DNA of 64,000 bases. Source: Sphaerisporangium siamense (GTDB lineage Bacteria; Actinomycetota; Actinomycetes; Streptosporangiales; Streptosporangiaceae). Each line of letters starts with the position of its first letter. The stretch's first letter is position 1. The translations under genes and the position numbers were made by a program. Under the pieces are notes generated by a model. The model worked only from the letters and a program-made list of their open reading frames with translations. It was not told where the DNA came from and searched no databases. The stretch lies in assembly GCF_014205275.1 (NCBI RefSeq), contig NZ_JACHND010000001.1, forward strand, positions 7,316,001-7,380,000, given 5' to 3'. Below are positions 52,018 through 58,485 of the stretch, piece by piece.

Positions 52018-52187
52018 TCAGTGGCGCAGGGCCTTGGCCAGGTGGGCCCGAGGTCGGCGACGGCGGCCTGCAGCTCGTCCAGGTGCGCGTCGATCGCCTG
52101 TCAGCGGGCGATCTCTCGCTGGACCAGGGGAAGGTTGCGTCCACGGACCTCGATGAGCCGCTGGAGAGCCACCGACACTTCGGACAT
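52018..52187 (-). pseudogene. Small broken gene with nonsense and frameshift
   Basis: From an ATG at 52187, preceded by AGGAGATT at ideal spacing, the frame reads MSEVSVALQRLIEVRGRNLP and LVQREIAR, then a TGA at 52101-52103. In the same frame it continues QAIDAHLDELQAAVADLG. A one-base shift then gives HLAKALRH and TGA (52018-52020). Together these make a helical protein of about 55 residues that has acquired both a stop and a frameshift. The family is unknown; it is helical and coiled-coil-like. A strong ribosome site suggests it was once expressed. Confidence 0.5.
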
Positions 52188-52385
52188 GGAATCTCCTATA
52201 TAGATGGCTTCCATGGATCGCGCGAAGTGAGTATAGAGAACTTTCCAGCCCTCTACCATTGACTTATTTTTCAAACTAATAGAGGCCCCATCCGGCACAT
52301 CGATAACACCGTTATGGGCGGCTCCGGAATCCCACTCAGCCCCTCTCTGTGCCTCTACCCAGGGGAATGTCCCTCTTTGAGATCC

Positions 52386-52399
52386 TTTATGTACATAAA
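52386..52399. promoter_or_regulatory. 14-bp perfect palindrome upstream of ThiF/MccB-like gene
   Basis: TTTATGTACATAAA is a perfect palindrome in an unusually AT-rich 290-base region (52190-52480), 82 bases upstream of the GTG of the E1-like gene. Its position and AT-richness in a roughly 72% GC region suggest an operator or promoter element. Confidence 0.45.
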
Positions 52400-52480
52400 A
52401 GATGAAACGTGGTTATTGAAACACCCGTTCCTATGACATGATCACCGCAGATCCGGTTCCTCGGGGGAGGTGGTCACGGG

Positions 52481-53569
52481 GTGCGTCGCCCCAGGGTGAA
52501 GGCCGAGCATCGCCCGCACCGGTTCGCCGACGGGACCGTGCGCATCGGCGGCGAGATCTACGGCGTGGCGGCGGAGATCGACGATCCCGACGGGTGGGCG
52601 TGGGCGGCGCTCTCACTCATGGACGGAACCCTCCCGACCGCCGCCCTAGTGTCGCGACTAAGAACCATTTTCCCGGAAATGTCCGGCCAAGTGGCGGAGT
52701 CCGTCGTCGCCCAGCTCGTCGATTCCGGATACGTCGAGGACGCCGCCGCCGTGCCCCCGCCCGAGCTGACCCCGCGGGAAGTGGAACGCTACAGCAGGAA
52801 CCACGCCTATTTCCGGCGCGTCGACCTGACCCCGCGCGTCCACGGCTGGGAGGCGCAGCTCGCGCTCAAGAAGGCGCGCGTCGTGGTGCTCGGCCTCGGC
52901 GGCACCGGCAGCCACGCGGCCTGGGCGCTCGCCGCCGCGGGCGTGGGGCGGCTGCACTGCGTGGACCCCGACGTGGTGGAGCCGTCCAACCTCAACCGGC
53001 AGGCCCTGTACGGCGAGGCCGACATCGGGCACGGCAAGGCGGAGGTCGCCGTGCGCAGGCTGCGCGAGTTCAACTCCGCGGTGACGATCACCGGCGCCCG
53101 GCGCCGCGTCGAGACCCGGCCGCAGCTCGCCGAGCTCATCGCCGGCGCCGACATGCTGGCGTTGTGCGCCGACGAGCCGCGCGGGCACGGCCTGCGGGTG
53201 TGGGCCAACCGGGAGTGCGCGCGGGCCGGCATCCCGTGGGCGGGCGGCGGGTACAGCGGCCCCCTGGTGACGGTCGGGGTCTACGCGCCGGGCCATCCGT
53301 GCTACGAGTGCGTCAGCGCGGGCGAGCAGGCCCGGCGGCGTCCCGGCAGCCCGGCCGACCTGGGCGGGCCCGGCGTGATCGCCACCTCGGCCGGCATCTC
53401 CGGGCACCTCGTCGCGCACGCGGTGATCACGCAGCTCACCGGCGTCCCCGCCATCCCGCCGGGGCGGGTCGGCGGGCTGAACCTGATCGCGCCCGACCAG
53501 CTCATCGACGTCCGGCACCCCTCCCGGAAGGAGTGCCCCGTCTGCGGGCCCGGACGCGACGGCCATTGA
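52481..53569 (+). CDS. ThiF/E1-like adenylating enzyme, MccB-like
   Basis: A 362-residue protein. Residues about 10-85 (RFADGTVRIGGEIYGV, WAWAALSLMDGTLPTAALV, VVAQLVDSGYVED) look like a PqqD-type peptide-recognition/winged domain. The rest is an E1 adenylation domain: VVVLGLGGTGSHAAWALAAA (ATP loop), AGVGRLHCVDPDVVEPSNLN, RQALYGEADIGHGKAEVAV, and two zinc-type pairs, HPCYECV and KECPVCGP. The GTG at 52481 follows GGGGGAGG. Size and architecture match MccB, which adenylates the C-terminal Asn of the microcin C peptide; a small ORF ending in Asn follows 75 bases later. There is no YcaO, MoeB rhodanese or thiamine partner, so sulfur-carrier or TOMM roles are less likely. Confidence 0.75.
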   Translation: MRRPRVKAEHRPHRFADGTVRIGGEIYGVAAEIDDPDGWAWAALSLMDGTLPTAALVSRLRTIFPEMSGQVAESVVAQLVDSGYVEDAAAVPPPELTPREVERYSRNHAYFRRVDLTPRVHGWEAQLALKKARVVVLGLGGTGSHAAWALAAAGVGRLHCVDPDVVEPSNLNRQALYGEADIGHGKAEVAVRRLREFNSAVTITGARRRVETRPQLAELIAGADMLALCADEPRGHGLRVWANRECARAGIPWAGGGYSGPLVTVGVYAPGHPCYECVSAGEQARRRPGSPADLGGPGVIATSAGISGHLVAHAVITQLTGVPAIPPGRVGGLNLIAPDQLIDVRHPSRKECPVCGPGRDGH

Positions 53570-53644
53570 CCTCCCCCGGCGGCGCCAGGACGATCAGGTC
53601 AGTCCGTGCGGTCATGCCGCGAGGCCCCTACCGGAAGGCACCCC

Positions 53645-53773
53645 ATGAGTCACGCAGAAAGCGAGATGCAGCCTCCCGAGATCGAACGCGACGGCGAGGT
53701 CAGGCCGCCGATCGCGATCCGCAGGCTGGACAAGATCGAGACCACCGCCGACAGCTCCGGCAACTCCAACTGA
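53645..53773 (+). CDS. Candidate precursor peptide ending in Asn (42 aa)
   Basis: This small ORF of 42 codons starts at an ATG after GGAAGG (6-7 base spacing) and ends TGA. It begins MSHAESEMQPPEIERDG, is acidic then basic (IAIRRLDK), and ends IETTADSSGNSN. The final SGNSN resembles the TGNAN end of microcin C precursor MccA, and a C-terminal Asn is the defining requirement of MccB substrates. It sits between the E1-like gene and a perfect hairpin. Its codon use is normal for the region. Other RiPP classes are not excluded, but no lanthipeptide, lasso or radical-SAM enzyme is nearby. Confidence 0.6.
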   Translation: MSHAESEMQPPEIERDGEVRPPIAIRRLDKIETTADSSGNSN

Positions 53774-53786
53774 TCCAGAAGTGAAT

Positions 53787-53814
53787 CGGTAGGCGGGTGG
53801 GAATCCGCCTACCG
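53787..53814 (+). terminator. Perfect 10-bp hairpin after the precursor peptide
   Basis: CGGTAGGCGG-gtgggaat-CCGCCTACCG begins 14 bases after the peptide stop codon. It lacks a T-tract, so it may act as a partial terminator or as a 3' stabiliser of a short peptide transcript. Confidence 0.6.
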
Positions 53815-54002
53815 ACCTGGCGTCGCGCCGTCCCGGCACGCCCTTCCCGAGGTTCCCTTCCGGGGCCGCCACGCGCCCCCGCCGGACGCCCGTCCCACGC
53901 CGCCCCCTCTCGCCGGCGACGGGCCCCGTGACCGCCTCGCGCCTCCCGGCGGCGCGCCCGTACCTGACCGGCGGTCATCGACCGACAGAATGGGAGGAAA
54001 CC

Positions 54003-54617
54003 TTGGACGCGTTCCACCGGCTCCGGGCCGCGGAGGGGGAAGTGCTCGCCGTCGCCGAGTACCAGCGGGAGTTCGACGAGGTCTTCGCCTCGTCCCGCGA
54101 CACGGTGTGGAAGCTCGAACGGGCGCAGGTGTTCGACGAGACGGGCCTGGCGAGCTGGCACGCCATGGTCGAGGGCGACTGGGCGCGCTCGCTGGCGCTG
54201 ATGGAGGAGCACCGCCCGGCGCTGGCGCGCCTGTACGCGGCGCGGCCGGACTTCCGCCGGCTGCGCGTGGTGGAGAGCCCGGTCACGCCGTACCTGCAGT
54301 GGGAGATGCACTTCTTCGCGGTGCGGGCGGCGGCCGGCGAGCACATCCGGGTGATGCCGGCGAGCGCGCTGCGCGAGGCCGAGACCACGGCGCCGCTGCC
54401 GGAACTGGTGATCTTCTCGCGGTCGCTGTGTTACCAGGTGCTCTACGACGCGATCGGCGCGCACACCGGGGCCCGCAGGGTCACCGACCCGGCGGTGGTC
54501 GCCCCGTGCCTGGACGCGCTCGCCCGCCTCTACCACCGGGGCGAGGAGCTGGCCGGCTACCACGCCCGCGCGATCGCGCCGCTGCCTCCGCCGCGGCCGG
54601 GCCCCGGCCCGGGGTGA
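54003..54617 (+). CDS. DUF6879-family protein
   Basis: About 204 residues with the DUF6879 pattern: EVFASSRDTVWKLERAQVFD, then FRRLRVVESPVTPYLQWEMH, FFAVRAAAGEHIRVMPASAL and LPELVIFSRSL. The start chosen is a TTG at 54003 because GGGAGGAAA lies five bases upstream; a GTG at 53928 would add 25 residues with no ribosome site. The family is common in actinomycetes, often beside XRE regulators, and has no established function. Its position 230 bases after the candidate peptide, same strand, suggests a third gene of the ThiF/MccB-like locus. A Pro/Gly-rich C-terminus is present. Confidence 0.7.
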   Translation: MDAFHRLRAAEGEVLAVAEYQREFDEVFASSRDTVWKLERAQVFDETGLASWHAMVEGDWARSLALMEEHRPALARLYAARPDFRRLRVVESPVTPYLQWEMHFFAVRAAAGEHIRVMPASALREAETTAPLPELVIFSRSLCYQVLYDAIGAHTGARRVTDPAVVAPCLDALARLYHRGEELAGYHARAIAPLPPPRPGPGPG

Positions 54618-54622
54618 GACCG

Positions 54623-55309
54623 CTAGGGCCCGGCGCGCGGCGGGCCGAGGAGGCCGAGGTCGTGGGCGTGGACGGCGGCCTGGGTGCGGTCGCGCAGGCC
54701 CAGGCGGGTGAGGACGCGGGAGATGTGGTTCTTCACCGTGCCCTCGCTGAGGTAGAGGCGGGCGGCGATCTCCCTGTTGGTCCAGCCGAGCGCCACCAGG
54801 CGCAGCACCTCGACCTCCCGGGGCGTCAGCGCGTCCGTCGGCGGGGGCGGCGGTTCGGGGACGGCGGGTTCGGCGCGGAGCCGCAGCCCCCGGGTGAGGT
54901 GGGCGGTGGCGGCGGCGTCGAGCGGGGTGACGCCCGCGTGCGCCAGCCGCACCGCGCCGGCCAGCTCGCGGGCGGGCAGGTCCTTCAGCAGGTAGCCGCA
55001 CGCCCCCGACCGCATCGCCTCGACGACGTACTCCTCGTCGTCGAAGGTGGTCAGCATCAGCACCCGGCACGCGGGCAGGCGCCGGGCGATGACGGCCGCG
55101 GCGCGCACGCCGTCGAGGCCGGGCATCCGCACGTCCATGAGGACCACGTCGGGGGTGAGTTCCGTGGCCTTCTCGACGGCCTCGTGCCCGTCGGCGGCCA
55201 CTCCGGCGACGCTGATGCCGGGCTCGATGTCCAGCAGCGAGGCGATGCTCTCCCTGACCAGCCGCTGGTCGTCCACGACCAGGACGCGCACGGGGCCGTC
55301 CGCGCTCAC
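54623..55309 (-). CDS. NarL/FixJ-family response regulator
   Basis: A 228-residue regulator: receiver with VRVLVVDDQRLVRESIASLL, phosphoacceptor Asp in DVVLMDVRMPGLDGV, and Lys in GYLLKDLPAREL; LuxR-type helix-turn-helix LTPREVEVLRLVALGWTNRE with recognition helix SEGTVKNHISRVLTRLGLRD. A GTG start at 55309 overlaps the kinase stop as GTGA. A Pro-rich linker (PAVPEPPPPPTDA) joins the domains. It is convergent with the DUF6879 gene (5-base gap). Confidence 0.92.
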   Translation of the reverse strand: MSADGPVRVLVVDDQRLVRESIASLLDIEPGISVAGVAADGHEAVEKATELTPDVVLMDVRMPGLDGVRAAAVIARRLPACRVLMLTTFDDEEYVVEAMRSGACGYLLKDLPARELAGAVRLAHAGVTPLDAAATAHLTRGLRLRAEPAVPEPPPPPTDALTPREVEVLRLVALGWTNREIAARLYLSEGTVKNHISRVLTRLGLRDRTQAAVHAHDLGLLGPPRAGP

Positions 55310-56685
55310 GGCGTGCCTCCGGCCGGGGAAGGCGGCATTCCGGCGGGGAACGGCGGGGTCACGGCGCCGGCGTGGGCGGGCGGGGCGGGGGCGCGCGGGA
55401 TCGTGATCGTGATCCGGGTGCCCGCGCCGGGGCCGGTGGCCAGGTCGAGGTGGCCTCCGGCCAGCCGGACGCGCTCGCGCATGCCGGTCAGGCCGAAGCC
55501 CTCGGCCCCGGCGGCGAACCCGCGCCCGTCGTCGGCGACGACCAGCCGCGCCTCCGCGTCGCCGAGGGCGAGGCCGACGGACACGCGGGTGGCGCCCGCG
55601 TGGCGGCGGGCGTTGGTGAGCGCCTCCTGCGCGGCACGGTACAACGTGGTGCGCACGCGCGGGTCGTAGCCGGTCTCGTCGCCGCCGAGGTCCAGCTCGA
55701 CGGCGGGGGCCTGGCCCGCGGCGCCCGCGGCGAGGTCGGTGAGGGCGGCGAGCAGCGAGAACTCCGGGGCGGGCGCGGCGGGCGCGCGCAGCGTGCGCAC
55801 CGAGCGGCGCACGTCGTCCAGGGCGCGGCGGGTGGACTCGCGGGCGTCGGCGAGGGCCTGCCGCGCCAGGGCCGGGTCGCGCTCGCCGAAGGCGGTGGCC
55901 TTCTCCAGCAGGACGGCGACGGCGGTGAGGTGGTGGCCGAGGCCGTCGTGGATGTCGCGGGCGACGCGCACGCGCTCGGCGGCGGCGGCCAGCTCGCCCG
56001 CCTGGCCCGCGTAGGCGGCCAGCCGCGCGTTGGACTCCCGCAGCCGCGCGCGGTCCTCCTCCGCGCCGGCCGCCACGCCCGCGACCGCGAAGGAGAGGAT
56101 CAGCCCGACGCCCAGCATGAGCAGGTCGGACACGTACTCGATGTCGCCGGGCCAGCCCGGCGCCGCCCACTGGTACCCGGCCAGGACGACGGCGGCGCAC
56201 GCCACCGCCGACACCGCGCCGGCCGTGCGGCCGAAGGACAGGCGGGCGGTGAAAGGGACGAGCACCAGGAGGACGTGCGACAGGCCGGAGCCGTCGAAGG
56301 CCGTCACGAGGACGAACAGCGCCAGCCGGAGGCCGAGCAGTGCCGCGGCGACGCGCGCGGGCGGCGGGCCGGGCCGGAAGCGGCGGGATTCGATCAGGTC
56401 GAGCGCGAACAGCGCCCCGATGCCCGCGGCGAACACCACGACGGAGAGCGGCCCTCCGGGCCCCAGGGGCGCCCACGGCCCGGCCGGGAGCGGGGAGCCA
56501 CCGCCACCGTCCCCGTGGCGCAGCGCCGCGTCGTAGAGCCCCGCGAGGAGTACGGCGGCGTACACGAGGAAGGAGGCCCGCCGGGCGGCCCGCGCCGAGG
56601 ACACCGGCGACGCGACGGAGGACACCCGCCGCACGACCGGCGGCACGGCCGATGGCGCACGCCGGACGGTCCGGGACGTTGACAC
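55306..56685 (-). CDS. Sensor histidine kinase (HisKA_3 type)
   Basis: About 460 residues with an N-terminal sensor of roughly six hydrophobic segments (FLVYAAVLLAGLYDAAL, LSVVVFAAGIGALFALDLI and onward). The dimerisation box is ERVRVARDIHDGLGHHLTAV (phosphoacceptor His in DIHD). The ATPase boxes are AAQEALTNARRHAGATRV, LVVADDGRGFAAG and GFGLTGMRERVRLAGG. The start is uncertain: the GTG at 56685 is used here, but an ATG at 56751 is in frame and neither has a good ribosome site. It is coupled to the downstream regulator and divergent from a small membrane protein gene that may be its target. Confidence 0.85.
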   Translation of the reverse strand: MSTSRTVRRAPSAVPPVVRRVSSVASPVSSARAARRASFLVYAAVLLAGLYDAALRHGDGGGGSPLPAGPWAPLGPGGPLSVVVFAAGIGALFALDLIESRRFRPGPPPARVAAALLGLRLALFVLVTAFDGSGLSHVLLVLVPFTARLSFGRTAGAVSAVACAAVVLAGYQWAAPGWPGDIEYVSDLLMLGVGLILSFAVAGVAAGAEEDRARLRESNARLAAYAGQAGELAAAAERVRVARDIHDGLGHHLTAVAVLLEKATAFGERDPALARQALADARESTRRALDDVRRSVRTLRAPAAPAPEFSLLAALTDLAAGAAGQAPAVELDLGGDETGYDPRVRTTLYRAAQEALTNARRHAGATRVSVGLALGDAEARLVVADDGRGFAAGAEGFGLTGMRERVRLAGGHLDLATGPGAGTRITITIPRAPAPPAHAGAVTPPFPAGMPPSPAGGTP

Positions 56686-56931
56686 GTCCTCAGCGTACGC
56701 GGGGAGCTCCAGGGTGCGGGGGCGTGCGCGCGGGGTCTGGCCGTGCGGCACGTGCCGGATGGCACATGGGGCGCGGGCCGCGTGACGGACCCTCGCCGAC
56801 CGGCACTTACGGGCGGGTGGACGGCGTCCCTACCGTCTGCTGCGGATCTCTTCCACCCGTCGTCCGAAACCGCTCGCGCGGCCGGACCGCAGACCGTGCC
56901 CCGGCGCCGTCCGGGGATGTCAGGAGTCCTC

Positions 56932-57522
56932 ATGCAGTCGTTCATGCGTTTCAGCGCGATCACCGGGGTGCTGTGCGGCCTGTTCGTCGCCGTGCCCGGG
57001 GCGATCGAGGCGTTCACCGCCGAGACCGCGCCGACCAGCTTCGTGCTGGGTGTGGCGCCGTCGCTCGCCGTGCCGCTGGTCACCGGCCTGTACCTCGGCC
57101 AGCGGGCGCGGGCGGGAGGGTTCGGCCTGGTGGGGTACGCGGCGCAGGTCATCGGCCTCGGCCTGTTCGGCGGCGCGGCGTACACGCTGAACCTCGCGCT
57201 GTTCCATCTGGACCGCGCCGCGCTCGCCGCGCTGCTGCAGGGGCCGACGCGGGCCGCGCTGCTCGGCAGCGCGGCCGTCTTCGCCGCCGGGACGGCCCTG
57301 TTCGCGGTGTCCATGGTCAGGGCGGGCGTCCACCCGCGCGTCCCGGTGGTGGGGTACGGCGTCGCGCTGCCGCTGTTCGCCCTGCTGGCGCCGCTGCCGG
57401 ACACGGCGCTGACCAGCGCGCTGCACGTGGTCGCGGGGGCGTGCGTGGTGTGGTTGTCGGCCTCGCTGTGGACGCGGCGCGCGTGGCCGGCGGCGGCCCC
57501 GGCCGGGGCGCCGGTGGGCTGA
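56932..57522 (+). CDS. Polytopic membrane protein of unknown function
   Basis: A 196-residue protein with about six hydrophobic segments (AITGVLCGLFVAVPGAI, LGVAPSLAVPLVTGLYL, LVGYAAQVIGLGLFGGAAY, LLGSAAVFAAGTALFAVSM, VVGYGVALPLFALLAPL, LHVVAGACVVWLSASLW). The ATG at 56932 follows AGGAG with seven-base spacing, better than upstream in-frame codons. No family motif is recognised. It is divergent from the two-component system and so may be regulated by it. Confidence 0.65.
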   Translation: MQSFMRFSAITGVLCGLFVAVPGAIEAFTAETAPTSFVLGVAPSLAVPLVTGLYLGQRARAGGFGLVGYAAQVIGLGLFGGAAYTLNLALFHLDRAALAALLQGPTRAALLGSAAVFAAGTALFAVSMVRAGVHPRVPVVGYGVALPLFALLAPLPDTALTSALHVVAGACVVWLSASLWTRRAWPAAAPAGAPVG

Positions 57523-57529
57523 GGCGCGC

Positions 57530-58156
57530 TCAGCCGGCGGCGACCAGTTCCACGGCGTTCACGCCGTTGTTCCAGATCACGTTGTAGGTGGCGCCGGCGG
57601 CCGGGTCCACCTGGCCGCGGCCGACGTAGGTGTTGCGCAGGACGCCCATCGCGTCGTAGAGGTACACGGTGACCGAGTAGCCGTAGGGGCCGGTGCCGGC
57701 CAGGCGGTACGGCAGGCAGCTCCGCGGGGCCTGGGGCGAGACCTGGATGACGGCCGGCGTGGCCGGATATCCGATCAGCACGTCGGCGCGCTCGAAGGCC
57801 GCGCCCTGGGTCAGCTCGTCGCAGACGCTGACCGTGATCCATCCGGCGGTCCGGGTGGCGGGCGTGACCTCCGGCGAGGGCGTGGGGGCCGGCTTCTCGG
57901 TCGGGCCGTCCTGGGGCGGGTCGTCGTCGGGGGGAGGCGGCTCGGTCGTCCGCCGCGCGGGCGTAGGGGTGGCGGCGGGCGGCCGTCCCTCGTCCGTGGG
58001 GGGACGGGGGGCGAAGTCGCGCGCGGCGCCCGTGCCGCGGGGCTCGGGGACCGGTCCCTTCCTGACCTCGTTGACGAGCACGAGGACGGCCGTGATGAGG
58101 CCGAGGACCGCCGTGACCAGCGCGATGACCTTGACCGGGGAAGAATCGGCGGACAC
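57530..58156 (-). CDS. Single-pass membrane-anchored protein with Pro-rich linker
   Basis: A 208-residue protein with an N-terminal membrane anchor (VIALVTAVLGLITAVLVLV, residues about 10-28), a Pro/Thr/Arg/Asp-rich linker of about 70 residues (for example TTEPPPPDDDPPQDGPTEKP), and an extracytoplasmic beta-rich domain (GWITVSVCDELTQGAAFERA, VLIGYPATPAVIQVSPQ, YGYSVTVYLYDAMGVLRNTY) with two Cys that could pair. The GTG start follows GGAGG. Its function is unknown; the layout resembles actinomycete surface-exposed sensors. It is convergent with the preceding membrane protein gene. Confidence 0.65.
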   Translation of the reverse strand: MSADSSPVKVIALVTAVLGLITAVLVLVNEVRKGPVPEPRGTGAARDFAPRPPTDEGRPPAATPTPARRTTEPPPPDDDPPQDGPTEKPAPTPSPEVTPATRTAGWITVSVCDELTQGAAFERADVLIGYPATPAVIQVSPQAPRSCLPYRLAGTGPYGYSVTVYLYDAMGVLRNTYVGRGQVDPAAGATYNVIWNNGVNAVELVAAG

Positions 58157-58485
58157 GGGTCGCCTCCCGTCCGTGACTCCGGCCGCGCCGTCGCCCTGGA
58201 TCGCTCGCGTGTGAACTGGAACCCCCTAGGGACAGTGGTACGAGCCCCTGCTTGCGGCGTGGTTGTCCGTCGATTGCAGGCCGGTTTCACCCGTCGGCGC
58301 GCACCCGGAAACTCGGGGATTGACGGCTTCCGCAGGTGAGGGTAGCTTCCCGAATTGATAGGAAACTTTCTTATTCAAAACCCTCCCGACGAGCGGTCTT
58401 GCGCCGCCCGGCGGGGAGGTCGTGCAGTTGCACGCGCTTTGGGGGGACACGCACGCCCTATCTGCTCCGCTAGAGAGGAAGCCTG
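58157..58485. other. Divergent promoter region of the chitinase gene
   Basis: About 330 bases between the anchored protein and the chitinase. It contains an AT-rich patch (58350-58380) with the candidate operator listed next, and the chitinase ribosome site GAGAGGAAG just before 58486. Confidence 0.45.
58359..58373. promoter_or_regulatory. Candidate operator upstream of chitinase
   Basis: TAGGAAACTTTCTTA has inverted arms GGAAA and TTTCt around a central C, in the AT-rich patch about 110 bases upstream of the chitinase start. It does not resemble the DasR site (TGGTCTAGACCA), so another regulator of polysaccharide degradation is implied. Confidence 0.4.

Noticed and set aside
52481-53569. 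E1-like protein as a TOMM/azoline cyclodehydratase partner or MoeB/ThiF
   Set aside because: No YcaO, dehydrogenase, rhodanese domain, sulfur-carrier protein or thiamine/molybdopterin genes are nearby; kept only as an alternative.
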